From Thermoplasmatota archaeon (GTDB lineage Archaea; Thermoplasmatota; E2; DHVEG-1), in the NCBI GenBank assembly GCA_022866015.1, contig JALHTX010000054.1, positions 1 through 23,489 on the forward strand: DNA of 23,489 nt, in the 5' to 3' direction. Shown one piece after another: positions 1 through 6,829 of this stretch. The translations under genes and the position numbers were made by a program. Position 1 is the stretch's first letter. Each line of letters starts with the position of its first letter. The notes beneath the pieces are model-generated. The model did no database searches and had not been told where the DNA came from. It saw only the letters and a list, made by a program, of their open reading frames with translations.

Positions 1-180
1 TTGATGAATCGACAGTAAGAATTAATCCGATAATATACTAAATATGATGTATAATCATAATTAAACAGAAAGCAACATTACGAAAAAGCATAAAATATCT
101 GATAATAAGACCTATCAATCGTCAAGATATATTTTATAAATAAACAGTTGTTTTCAAATTGGAGTTTGGGTAGAAAAAAT

Positions 181-867
181 ATGCTTATTTTTGTTCATGG
201 AATGTTATCGAATGCTGAAGTATGGAAACCTATTATTGATTATTTTAATGAGAAAGATTTTTTATGCAAAGCTGTTAATTTGAAAGAAGGATTAAATCTG
301 AGGTTTACTCGTTTTCAAGATTATGTAAATAAAGTGAAGGACATAGTAACAGAAGAGGATATAGTTATTGGACATTCAATGGGTGGTTTGATTGTCCAGA
401 AAGTAGCAGAGGAAGCCAACATAAAAGGTGGCGTTGCAGTATGCTCTGCGGCTCCAAAAGGAGTGAGGTATCGTGGTGATATTATACTATCTTCTGCCAA
501 GTATGCACCACAAGTTATCATGGGAATACCGTTTAAACAGGATTATAGGTATATTAGAAAATATAATTTGGGTGGAATAGAAGAAGAAAAAGCAAGAAAT
601 ATCTATAAAAAATTGGAGAAACAATCAGCAATTATTACATATGAGCTAGGAATGAACCGAATAGCTGTAAATGAAAAGAATGTAAAATGCCCTCTCTTTT
701 TCATCGGAACACGGCAAGATAGGATATCTCCTCCCGAATTGATTATAAGATTAGCGGATAAATACCATGCAGAATACAAGCTGTATGATGGTTGCCATCA
801 TTTTTTTAGTAATGACAATTGGGGCGAAATAGCAGAGGGAATTCATAACTTTATAAAGAAAATATGA
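181..867 (+). CDS. alpha/beta hydrolase
   Basis: Serine hydrolase of the alpha/beta fold, 228 residues, probably cytoplasmic, substrate unknown. Visible from the N-terminus: the oxyanion motif VHG (FVHGM), the nucleophile elbow GHSMGG with the catalytic Ser near residue 66, an Asp in GTRQDR near the C-terminal third, and a His in CHHFF close to the end, so the triad order Ser-Asp-His is complete. I prefer the ATG at 181 over the in-frame TTG at 148: a TATA-like box at 131-139 puts transcription start near 160, just before GGAG at 161-164. The gene is monocistronic; the next gene is on the other strand. It resembles small esterases, lipases and haloperoxidase-like hydrolases; nothing around it fixes the substrate. 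Confidence 0.8.
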   Translation: MLIFVHGMLSNAEVWKPIIDYFNEKDFLCKAVNLKEGLNLRFTRFQDYVNKVKDIVTEEDIVIGHSMGGLIVQKVAEEANIKGGVAVCSAAPKGVRYRGDIILSSAKYAPQVIMGIPFKQDYRYIRKYNLGGIEEEKARNIYKKLEKQSAIITYELGMNRIAVNEKNVKCPLFFIGTRQDRISPPELIIRLADKYHAEYKLYDGCHHFFSNDNWGEIAEGIHNFIKKI

Positions 868-950
868 AGTAGTCAGAAAAAACATACCAAAAACATAACA
901 AATTCAGAGTTGTAGCAATGTTGAAATGAAATCAATATAAAAAAAGTAGT

Positions 951-1007
951 ACAGGGGGAAAGGATTTGAACACCATTTTAATAGTAAAAATTGATGTTTT
1001 CTCCTGT
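951..1007. other. hairpin-forming element beside tRNA-Met
   Basis: Outer arms 951-957 and 1001-1007 pair over 7 bp (one G-U if read on the plus strand). An inner hairpin of about nine pairs, with arms around 971-979 and 984-993, encloses a 7-nt loop. The stretch at 961-972 looks like the reverse complement of a tRNA T-loop (TTCAAAT), but no T-stem, D-arm or acceptor forms around it. The wobble pairs do not agree on a strand. It could be a small RNA, a processing element downstream of tRNA-Met, or a decayed tRNA. Confidence 0.25.
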
Positions 1008-1033
1008 TCAACTAACCGTGCTAATATTTAGTA

Positions 1034-1160
1034 TGTCGGGGGCGGGATTTGAGCCCGCGACCTCCTGATATCTTAGCGCCAAAAGACAAGCACTATTTTT
1101 TCGAACCCTTTCAGCTTCGCTTATGAGTCAGGCGCTCTAACCAAGCTGAGCCACCCCGAC
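1034..1160 (-). tRNA. tRNA-Met(CAT), intron-containing
   Basis: Read on the minus strand from 1160. Acceptor GTCGGGG pairs with CCCCGAC; D-arm GCTC/GAGC has a GG-containing loop; the anticodon stem CCTGA/TCAGG encloses CTCATA+A with anticodon CAT; T-stem GCGGG/CCCGC. The discriminator base is A and no CCA is encoded. A 52-nt intron interrupts the gene after position 37, the canonical archaeal site, leaving a mature tRNA of 75 nt. The T-loop begins with C at position 54 instead of the usual T. The extended CCTGA/TCAGG stem and the intron site fit elongator Met; tRNA-Ile2, which also has a CAT gene anticodon, is the main alternative. Confidence 0.9.
1070..1121 (-). other. tRNA-Met intron (bulge-helix-bulge)
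   Basis: 52-nt intron at 37/38. The junctions form a relaxed bulge-helix-bulge: 3' bulge ATA next to the anticodon stem, central helix CTCA/TAAG (three pairs and a C-A mismatch), 5' bulge TAA, then GCG/CGC. Cutting between the second and third base of each bulge, as the archaeal splicing endonuclease does, restores a perfect 7-nt anticodon loop. The exact boundaries are inferred from this fit. Confidence 0.75.
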
Positions 1161-1205
1161 AATAGGTTTTTAATAGCCGTATAAAACAATCATTATAAAA
1201 ATTTT

Positions 1206-1625
1206 CTAAACAAAATCCTCACTAATCATCAAATATTTTTTATTTCTCATAAAAATTGTTTTAATTTTTTCTTTTTTTGCTCTTTTTTTAAGTTCTTTAT
1301 CATTTGAAAAAACTACACCATTTAGTTTTTTTGCAATATTTAAGACTGCATCATCTGCTTTTTCAGATTTATCAATTATTATTTTGTAATTCTCAATTAG
1401 CTTAAGAGCAGGTTTTGCATATTGTTTCTTTTTACCTTTTCCTTTTTCACATAAAATTTTAAGTTCTTCAACAATTTTTGATGGTACTACTATCTCATAA
1501 CTCCCTAAAAGTCTAATTAATTCTTTTTCTAAATTTATAGAGTACTCAAAAAGCATTAAAATCGCACTACTATCAAAAACAACTATTTTTGAAGCTGAAT
1601 TTCCCCGTAACCTATCAGATGCCAT
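1206..1625 (-). CDS. PIN-domain protein of the Fcf1/Utp24-like archaeal group
   Basis: 139-residue single PIN domain, a Mg-dependent ribonuclease fold. The acidic residues expected in a PIN site are visible: Asp in VVFDSS near residue 18, Glu in IVEEL, Asp in KADDAV and Asp in FSNDKEL. It starts 43 nt inside the 3' end of the aIF2 gamma gene; the first in-frame ATG is at 1625 and no later plausible start precedes the first acidic motif, so the overlap seems real and implies translational coupling. In many archaea a PIN gene of this type follows aIF2 gamma in the ribosomal superoperon and is thought to act in rRNA processing. Here the order stops with tRNA-Met; rpoE, which often comes next, is absent. 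A VapC-type toxin is less likely because no antitoxin gene is adjacent. Confidence 0.8.
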   Translation of the reverse strand: MASDRLRGNSASKIVVFDSSAILMLFEYSINLEKELIRLLGSYEIVVPSKIVEELKILCEKGKGKKKQYAKPALKLIENYKIIIDKSEKADDAVLNIAKKLNGVVFSNDKELKKRAKKEKIKTIFMRNKKYLMISEDFV

Positions 1626-2824
1626 CGACCATCAATCCTTCTACTAATCGCTATTCTTTGACCATCTTGTGCACAAACCGCTAGTTTAAGTTTAACTCCA
1701 ACAATTTCACCATGAAACTCTTTTACAATACCAACAGTTGTAGCAGTACCAATAGTAAGCATCAATGGTTCATTTGTTCTAATAGGGTCAACATTTTTTT
1801 CATCAAGTGTTCCAACAGCGCGCTTCAATAGATTAATAGAAAGATTAAAACTATCCTTCACTTGAGGTAATTGGCCAGGTTTACCAACGACTTTTCCAGC
1901 ATATGAATCAGATTTAGTACGAGCAGGATCAAGATGTGTACCTATTGCAATTAGACCGCCAGGTTTCGCCTCAGAAACAGATTTACCACCTGTAATCAAA
2001 GACTCAATTTTAGTAATAATAGGTTCAATTTTTGCTCTACCCTCTACTTCTATATTACGGCCTGGGCATATCTCAATTTCATCACCTTTACGAAGAACAC
2101 CTTGTATAAGTGAACCACCTATAACACCACCACGAAGATCATTTGGTCTAGTACCCGGTTTATTTATATCAAAACTACGAGCTGTATACATCAAAGGTGG
2201 TTTTTCTTTATCATGAACAGGTGTCGGTATTGTTTTTTCTAAAGCTTGAATTAAAACATCGATGTTTATATCCTGATGAGCACTAACAGGAATAATTGGT
2301 GCATTCTCCGCAACTGTTCCTATAACAAATTTTAAAATTTGCTCATAGTTTTTAATGGCATTATTCTCTGTTACAAGATCTATTTTATTTTGAATAATAA
2401 CAATATTCTTAATACCTGCAATATCTAAAGCAGTTAAATGCTCACGAGTCTGAGGCTGAGGACAAGGCTCATTTGCAGCAATAACAAGAATTGCACCATC
2501 CATAATTGCTGCACCTGAAAGCATTATAGCCATAAGGGTTTCATGACCAGGTGCATCAACAAAAGAAACAACACGAAGTAGTTCTGTAGGTCCCCCACAG
2601 CTTGGACATTTATTAGTTGTACAATAACATTTTGGTTCCTCGCATTTTGGGCATTTGTAAAAAGCTGCATCTGCATAACCAAGTTTTATACTAATACCAC
2701 GTTTTAACTCCTCTGAATGTTCATCAGTCCATTTACCTGTAAGACGCTGTGTAAGAGTTGTTTTACCATGATCAACATGACCTATCATCCCAATATTTAC
2801 TTCAGGTTGTTTTGGAAGACTCAT
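1583..2824 (-). CDS. translation initiation factor aIF2 subunit gamma
   Basis: 413 residues, the normal length. This is the GTPase subunit that carries Met-tRNAi to the small ribosomal subunit with aIF2 alpha and beta. Visible: P-loop GHVDHGKTTL near residues 15-24, switch region with RGISIKLGYA, a zinc knuckle with four Cys (CPKC then CPSC) around 58-77, DAPGHE (G3) near 92, and NKID (G4) near 146. Two beta-barrel domains follow and end with GRWHLIGYGEI. The start ATG overlaps the stop of the S6e reading frame (TAATG, 2822-2826), and the 3' end overlaps the PIN gene, so all three genes form one operon. Confidence 0.97.
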   Translation of the reverse strand: MSLPKQPEVNIGMIGHVDHGKTTLTQRLTGKWTDEHSEELKRGISIKLGYADAAFYKCPKCEEPKCYCTTNKCPSCGGPTELLRVVSFVDAPGHETLMAIMLSGAAIMDGAILVIAANEPCPQPQTREHLTALDIAGIKNIVIIQNKIDLVTENNAIKNYEQILKFVIGTVAENAPIIPVSAHQDINIDVLIQALEKTIPTPVHDKEKPPLMYTARSFDINKPGTRPNDLRGGVIGGSLIQGVLRKGDEIEICPGRNIEVEGRAKIEPIITKIESLITGGKSVSEAKPGGLIAIGTHLDPARTKSDSYAGKVVGKPGQLPQVKDSFNLSINLLKRAVGTLDEKNVDPIRTNEPLMLTIGTATTVGIVKEFHGEIVGVKLKLAVCAQDGQRIAISRRIDGRWHLIGYGEIQLQK

Positions 2825-3009
2825 TATTTATCCTCTTTTTTACCTTCCATCTCTTTATTTTTTTCTACTTTTTCTTCTCCTGCTTTGTCCTCAGGTTTTA
2901 AAAGAGAATCGATAGGTTTAGAACTATGTTTTGTAACCTTCATATTAATTTGAACAACATCTTGTCCTATAGTATTACCGCGCATAGATTTCTTCTTTCT
3001 CATACCATG
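2824..3009 (-). pseudogene. S6e C-terminal segment, in frame after the TAA
   Basis: 61 further codons continue in the same frame as S6e with no indel. The peptide begins HGMRKKKSMRGNTI and contains QDVVQINMKV, the conserved S6e C-terminal signature, then a Lys/Glu-rich tail. Family members have four residues between GFH and GMR (pattern PKRK); here the same four positions read Glu, Ile, stop, His, so a single-base change such as AAA to TAA would explain it. An ATG at 3001-3003 could allow reinitiation 6 nt after the stop, but I see no Shine-Dalgarno for it. The terminal TAA overlaps the aIF2 gamma ATG. It may be a sequencing error, a true nonsense mutation, readthrough, or a split protein. 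Confidence 0.75.
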
Positions 3010-3270
3010 TTATATTTCATGAAAGCCTATTCCATCGCTTAAAAGAAGTCTTCTACGTACCATACCTGGTAAATCCTTTCTCATCGCAAAACCATCTTTA
3101 TCAGTACCACCAGTTATTTGTAATTTATAACCGGGAAGTGAAATAAAGATACCATCTACCTCATCACCAATTTTTTTACCGATTAAAGAGTTAGCATGAT
3201 GCCCACTAACTGGTACTTGATATGATTTACCACTTTTTGTATCATTTACTACTACTTTGAACTCAACCAT
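3010..3270 (-). CDS. ribosomal protein S6e, N-terminal part, ended by an in-frame TAA
   Basis: 86 residues matching the core of archaeal S6e: MVEFKVVVND at the start, ITGGTDKDGFAMRKD in the middle and RRRLLLSDGIGFHEI at the end. Archaeal S6e normally continues with a basic patch and a conserved RGNTI...VQIN segment. That segment is present downstream in the same frame (see 2824-3009), so the TAA at 3010-3012 interrupts the gene at codon 87. A GGTGA Shine-Dalgarno at 3279-3283 lies 8 nt before the ATG. TATA-like stretches lie at about 3294-3302 and 3321-3335. First gene of the operon with aIF2 gamma and the PIN protein. Confidence 0.85.
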   Translation of the reverse strand: MVEFKVVVNDTKSGKSYQVPVSGHHANSLIGKKIGDEVDGIFISLPGYKLQITGGTDKDGFAMRKDLPGMVRRRLLLSDGIGFHEI

Positions 3271-3509
3271 ACTATTTTCACCAATTTTACTACTTTTTTA
3301 TATTTTATTTTCTCGGTAACAAAATTATATATTAATAATCTTTGTTTTACCAAGGATTATATATTTTTATTTATCTAAATCCTTTTTTCTCCATATAATC
3401 ACGCTATAAAAACATTACTATACAAATAAATGTAAAAATGAAGTATTAAAAACAAATCTCAATTATTAGGAATATACTCAACTTAGCTAAAAGCAAATTT
3501 TTTAAAAAA

Positions 3510-3517
3510 TTATATAA
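3510..3517 (+). promoter_or_regulatory. TATA box of the 42-residue gene
   Basis: TTATATAA at 3510-3517, preceded by an A-rich BRE-like stretch. Predicted start of transcription near 3540. The interval 3271-3578 is the divergent promoter region between S6e and this gene; apart from TATA-like stretches on both strands I see nothing in it. Confidence 0.6.
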
Positions 3518-3578
3518 ACTATAGTATTATTGGTATATCTTACAAACATATGGTAGTGTTTGGGGGAGAATAAAAAAA

Positions 3579-3707
3579 ATGTCAGAATTTGTCTGGACAT
3601 GGACTAAAGGAAATACCAAGGTTTTCACTATGGATAGTGATTCTGCTGAAAAAGCAATGAAAGAAGGAAACCTTGTGATGGGCATGAGAGCAATGCCTAG
3701 TATTTAA
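3579..3707 (+). CDS. small hypothetical protein, 42 residues
   Basis: I do not recognise this protein. It starts MSEFVWTWTKGNTKVF and ends with NLVMGMRAMPSI; it is rich in Met and Trp and has no Cys, signal peptide or membrane segment. Support for a real gene comes from its surroundings: a TATA box at 3510-3517, a G-rich ribosome-binding stretch GGGGGAG at 3562-3568 ahead of the ATG, and a hairpin plus T-run directly after the stop. It is therefore a self-contained unit. The tryptophan pair and the length suggest a single small sheet-helix unit, but no function can be assigned. Confidence 0.6.
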   Translation: MSEFVWTWTKGNTKVFTMDSDSAEKAMKEGNLVMGMRAMPSI

Positions 3708-3713
3708 AATTTT

Positions 3714-3750
3714 AAAAAGTAATTTCTTTAGAGGGGGATTTTACTTTTTT
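3714..3750 (+). terminator. hairpin terminator after the 42-residue gene
   Basis: AAAAAGTAA (3714-3722) pairs with TTACTTTTT (3741-3749), ending in a T-run. The loop contains GAGGGGGA. Confidence 0.5.
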
Positions 3751-3793
3751 AACCAAAGATTTTTAGATAAGTAGCGTATTAGCCTCCTGCATT

Positions 3794-4417
3794 ATGGCTG
3801 ATTTAGATTACAAAAACCTACTTAAAAAAGTAGTCGATAGTACTAATAAAAAAGAATTAGTAGAAGATAGATTAAAAATTCCTAAAGCAGATATTTTTTA
3901 TGAAGGAAATACTACAGTTATAAAAAATTTTGATAAAATTACAGATATTCAAAATCGTGATCCCAATGTTGTACTAAAATTTTTATTAGGTAGTCTTGGA
4001 ACAGCTGGTGAACTTGTTGGTCCTAGGGCAGTTTTCCAGGGTAAAATTCCAACTAAAAATATCCATGATCGAATTAAAGACTATGTTGATATGTTTGTTA
4101 TATGCTCTGAGTGTAATCGTCCAGATACTCATCTTGTAAAACAAGGACGAGAACTGCTTATTCGCTGTGATGCTTGTGGCGCTTTTCGTTCTGTTAAATC
4201 TCGTAAGAAAAAAGTTGTAAGCCAACCCTCTGAAAGTCTTAAAGAAGGTATGACGATTGATCTTACAATTAAAGACATTGGTAAAAAAGGTGATGGTATT
4301 GCATATCACGATAAGTATATTGTTTATGTAGCGGGTGCAGTTAAAGGAACTTCTGTTAAAGTAAAGATTGAAAAAATATCTGGAACAGTTGCGTTTGGTC
4401 ATGTTGCTGAGTTGTAA
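3794..4417 (+). CDS. translation initiation factor aIF2 subunit beta with C-terminal TRAM domain
   Basis: 207 residues. The beta subunit helps bind initiator tRNA and the gamma subunit. Residues 1-100 form the helical and alpha/beta core (FLLGSLGTAGE near 63-73). A C4 zinc ribbon follows with C104, C107, C125 and C128. After a basic linker (SRKKK), residues 144-207 make a TRAM domain, an RNA-binding beta-barrel, with the typical SLKEGM and GDGIAYHDKYIVYV segments. Classical aIF2 beta is about 140 residues and stops after the zinc ribbon; TRAM-extended forms are known in some euryarchaea. A TATA-like TTTTAGATAA at 3761-3770 lies about 28 nt before the ATG, so the mRNA is probably leaderless. 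The CCTCC before the start is the wrong polarity for a Shine-Dalgarno. Confidence 0.95.
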   Translation: MADLDYKNLLKKVVDSTNKKELVEDRLKIPKADIFYEGNTTVIKNFDKITDIQNRDPNVVLKFLLGSLGTAGELVGPRAVFQGKIPTKNIHDRIKDYVDMFVICSECNRPDTHLVKQGRELLIRCDACGAFRSVKSRKKKVVSQPSESLKEGMTIDLTIKDIGKKGDGIAYHDKYIVYVAGAVKGTSVKVKIEKISGTVAFGHVAEL

Positions 4418-4481
4418 TTTTTTAAGAAGAAAATCTACATATACACCTGCATGTACACCTGTAAAAAAATAGCGAAATTTA

Positions 4482-4489
4482 TTTATACT
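4482..4489 (+). promoter_or_regulatory. TATA box of the RHH-ftsZ operon
   Basis: TTTATACT, preceded by the BRE-like GCGAAAT at 4472-4478. It predicts a start near 4510 and a 5' leader of about 110 nt, long for this genome. A direct repeat TACACCTG lies just upstream at about 4442-4461. Confidence 0.55.
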
Positions 4490-4529
4490 AAACGTTGTAT
4501 TTCGAATATACGTTTGTCAGACAAGTGAT

Positions 4530-4561
4530 GTCTTTTGTCGTTTGTTGAATGTACAAAAGAC
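4530..4561 (+). promoter_or_regulatory. inverted repeat in the leader of the RHH-ftsZ operon
   Basis: GTCTTTTGT (4530-4538) and ACAAAAGAC (4553-4561) are perfect 9-bp arms with a 14-nt spacer. They extend two more pairs with one G-U. It lies downstream of the predicted transcription start, so it could be an operator for the RHH dimer or a leader RNA hairpin. No T-run follows, so it is not a terminator. Confidence 0.45.
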
Positions 4562-4619
4562 GTAATTTTGACATACGTAAAATGTCGCAAGGACATAAAA
4601 AAAAATGTGAGGAGAATAG

Positions 4620-4847
4620 ATGGATACACAACGAATAACAATCAGACTACCTCAGCACGATATACACTCTATCGATCTTTTTGTTAGAGCTGGGGAATTT
4701 GCTACTCGTTCTGAAGTTATTCGTCATGCTGTAAATGATTTTATTAAAAACTATGCCCAAAATATTATTGAAAAGGCAGACAAGATCAAAAAAGTGCAAG
4801 AATTAGAACTTGCAGTTGAGTCTATTGAACCTTACATGAAAAAATAA
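4620..4847 (+). CDS. ribbon-helix-helix regulator upstream of ftsZ (CdrS-like)
   Basis: 75 residues. The N-terminus is a ribbon-helix-helix domain: beta strand QRITIRLPQ, helix with SIDLFVRAGEF, turn, then TRSEVIRHAVNDFIKNY. RHH proteins bind DNA as dimers through the strand. A charged helical tail follows (residues 48-75). GTGAGGAG at 4607-4614 is a strong Shine-Dalgarno. The placement directly before ftsZ matches haloarchaeal CdrS, a short RHH protein encoded with ftsZ2 that controls cell-division genes; orthology here is inferred from fold and position only. The inverted repeat at 4530-4561 is a candidate binding site. Confidence 0.85.
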   Translation: MDTQRITIRLPQHDIHSIDLFVRAGEFATRSEVIRHAVNDFIKNYAQNIIEKADKIKKVQELELAVESIEPYMKK

Positions 4848-4862
4848 AGGTTAAAAATATGG

Positions 4863-4917
4863 AAGGGATGGGATGCACCCCTTTACAGAAGGGCGCCTAT
4901 GGGGATGGGCGCCCTTC
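4863..4917 (+). promoter_or_regulatory. alternative hairpins between the RHH gene and ftsZ
   Basis: Four short complementary segments lie in a row: AAGGG 4863-4867 (A), CCCTT 4879-4883 (B), AAGGG 4889-4893 (C), CCCTT 4912-4916 (D). A pairs with B, and C with D inside a perfect 10-bp GC-rich stem (4888-4897 with 4908-4917). B can instead pair with C. The GC-rich patch is striking in this AT-rich DNA. No T-run follows, and the ftsZ Shine-Dalgarno AGGAGG lies 20 nt downstream at 4938-4943. Confidence 0.5.
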
Positions 4918-4952
4918 AACTACCAGCAAAAAAATCTAGGAGGAATGAAAAG

Positions 4953-6074
4953 ATGGGAGAAAGTAAGGATATGACGGCTTTTGTAGCCGGAGCAATTAAT
5001 AATAAAAAAGATGAAGAAACAAAATTTAAATTTAATGATAATGACGCTGATTTGTTTGGCGCACCAAGAATCACAATAGTTGGATGTGGTGGTGCTGGTG
5101 GAAACACAATAACTCGATTAAAAAGGCTTGGAGTTACCGGAGCTAAAACCGTAGCTATTAACACAGATAAAATGGCTCTTAACCTTGTTGAAGCAGACTT
5201 TAAAGTTTTACTTGGTGGTCGTTTAACACGTGGTCTTGGAGCAGGTGGTTTTCCAGAGGTTGGAGAACGCGCTGCCCGTGAAAGTACCCAGGAAATTGAA
5301 GAACTTATAAAAGATTCAGATCTTGTGTTTATAACTGCTGGTATGGGTGGTGGAACAGGTACTGGTTCTGCTCCAGTTGTCGCAGAAATAGCAAAAAAAC
5401 ATGGCGCAGTTGTAACTTGTATGGTCTCTACTCCATTTAACGTCGAGCGTGCTCGTCTTATAAAAGCAGATGAGGGACTTGATAAACTTAGAGTAAAAGC
5501 AGATAGTACTGTGGTTTTAGATAACAATAAACTTTTAGATTTTGTACCAAACTTACCAATAAATCAAGCATTCTCAGTTATGGACCAGATGATCTCCGAG
5601 ACAGTAAAAGGAATATCTGAAACGATTACTATGCCATCTTTAATAAACCTTGACTATGCTGATATGAAAGCAATTATGAATCAGGGTGGATTATCTGTTA
5701 TGCTTTGGGGTGAAGCAGAAGAAGATGCAGGTGTCAATACAATTGTTCAAGAAGCGCTTAATCATCCTTTATTAAACGTTGATTATAAAGGTGCAACAGG
5801 GGCATTAGTGCATATAACTGGTGGACCAAACATGAGTCTAAAATATGTACAAGATGTTGCAAAGGCATTAACTGCGGATTTAGACTGCTACTCCAATGTT
5901 ATACTTGGTGCACGGGTAGCACCTGATTTTGGAAATAAATGTCGTGTTATGGCCATCATGACTGGTGTACAATCACCAAACATACTAGGTCCAAAAAGCA
6001 CACCTATGCTTGAAAGAACATCCATGAAACCCGTGATAACAAGATCAAAAGTAGATATTGATTTTATCCGTTAA
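4953..6074 (+). CDS. ftsZ: cell division GTPase FtsZ, FtsZ2-like
   Basis: 373 residues. FtsZ polymerises with GTP into the division ring at mid-cell. Visible: Rossmann start ITIVGCGGAGGN at 40-51, tubulin signature GMGGGTGTGSAP at 130-141, and T7 loop INLDYADM with N232, D234 and D237 for GTP hydrolysis in the neighbouring subunit. The segments STPFNVERAR, LDNNKLLDFVPNLPI and the ISETIT run are closest, from memory, to haloarchaeal FtsZ2. I place the start at ATG 4953 because AGGAGG at 4938-4943 is 9 nt upstream; the in-frame ATG at 4899 lies inside a GC-rich hairpin without a ribosome site. Cotranscribed with the RHH gene, 105 nt apart. Confidence 0.95.
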   Translation: MGESKDMTAFVAGAINNKKDEETKFKFNDNDADLFGAPRITIVGCGGAGGNTITRLKRLGVTGAKTVAINTDKMALNLVEADFKVLLGGRLTRGLGAGGFPEVGERAARESTQEIEELIKDSDLVFITAGMGGGTGTGSAPVVAEIAKKHGAVVTCMVSTPFNVERARLIKADEGLDKLRVKADSTVVLDNNKLLDFVPNLPINQAFSVMDQMISETVKGISETITMPSLINLDYADMKAIMNQGGLSVMLWGEAEEDAGVNTIVQEALNHPLLNVDYKGATGALVHITGGPNMSLKYVQDVAKALTADLDCYSNVILGARVAPDFGNKCRVMAIMTGVQSPNILGPKSTPMLERTSMKPVITRSKVDIDFIR

Positions 6075-6087
6075 AAAATCAAATCTA

Positions 6088-6112
6088 TTTCTTTTTTTAA
6101 TTTTTTATTTTT
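6088..6112 (+). terminator. T-tract after ftsZ
   Basis: Three T-runs in 25 nt just after the ftsZ stop, the usual archaeal termination signal. The tract overlaps the 3' end of the convergent UMP kinase gene. Confidence 0.45.
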
Positions 6113-6771
6113 GTACCATTAAATTTTTGATTAGTAATTGCTTTTTCTAGTTCATCTAAGTTTTTACCATTTAAAACATATGTTTGAATTTTTCCTTGTT
6201 TTATAATTCCTAGTGCAGGTCCATCAATTACCATGTTTTTACCAGCACTTTCCCAACTAGTTCCATATTTTTTAATTAATTCATCAATTGTAATTTCATC
6301 ATATTTTTTTGCATCAGAAAACTCATTTGGGTCTTTATCATATACTCCATCTACATTTGTAGCTACTATAAATTTTGACGCATGTGTTTTCTGGGCAAGC
6401 TCAGCACCTACCATATCAGTACTATGACCTGGAGTTGTACCACCCATAATAATTATTTCATTGGTCATTTTTTTTGCTTCATCAGTGGTAAATGGTATTT
6501 TTTGATTTGAATTACCCAGAAGGCTAGCAAATATCTCTGCATTAATTCTAGTGATTTCAATTCCTATCTCATCTAATTTTATTTCATTTAACCCAAGTGT
6601 TCTACCCAGTTTTATGTATTTTCTAGCGGTTTTTCCACCGCCAACAACAAGATATATTTTGTATTTTTTTGACAATTTTTCAAAAAATTTTGTTAGTTTT
6701 TCAAAAAAATGTTCATCTACATCTTCAGGAAAAAGCACTAATCCACCTATTGAAATAACAACTGTTTGCAT
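6097..6771 (-). CDS. pyrH: uridylate (UMP) kinase
   Basis: 224 residues, amino-acid kinase fold, archaeal UMP kinase length. It phosphorylates UMP to UDP with ATP in pyrimidine nucleotide synthesis. Visible: N-terminal VVISIGGLVL, phosphate-binding VVGGGKTARKY near 42-52, the archaeal UMPK segment LDEIGIEITRINAE near 66-79, GGTTPGHSTDMVGAELA near 111-127, and ATNVDGVYDKDPN near 137-149, which binds the nucleotide. It is transcribed convergently with ftsZ with 22 nt between the stops. The upstream gene at 6830-7258 lies on the same strand, 58 nt away. Confidence 0.93.
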   Translation of the reverse strand: MQTVVISIGGLVLFPEDVDEHFFEKLTKFFEKLSKKYKIYLVVGGGKTARKYIKLGRTLGLNEIKLDEIGIEITRINAEIFASLLGNSNQKIPFTTDEAKKMTNEIIIMGGTTPGHSTDMVGAELAQKTHASKFIVATNVDGVYDKDPNEFSDAKKYDEITIDELIKKYGTSWESAGKNMVIDGPALGIIKQGKIQTYVLNGKNLDELEKAITNQKFNGTKIKN

Positions 6772-6829
6772 AGTTTATTTCGTATACATATTTTGTTTAT
6801 TAGGATTTTTAAAAACAAAAAAAGAATGA

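Noticed and set aside
951..1020. A second, functional tRNA beside tRNA-Met
   Set aside because: Only a T-loop-like string and a 7-nt loop are present; no T-stem, D-arm or matching acceptor can be drawn.
3010..3012. Genome-wide recoding of TAA as an amino acid
   Set aside because: Most complete genes here, including the RHH, FtsZ, RfcL and metF genes, end properly with TAA at the family's usual length.
3782..3788. CCTCC before aIF2 beta as a ribosome-binding site
   Set aside because: It has the polarity of anti-Shine-Dalgarno; the spacing of the upstream A/T box fits a leaderless start.
4899..4952. Upstream ATG of ftsZ at 4899
   Set aside because: It lies in a GC-rich hairpin loop, has no ribosome site, and the following 18 residues are unlike FtsZ; the ATG at 4953 has AGGAGG 9 nt upstream.
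4916..5527. Antisense open frame over the first part of ftsZ
   Set aside because: Ser/Pro/Ala-rich shadow of the FtsZ codons without a promoter or ribosome site.
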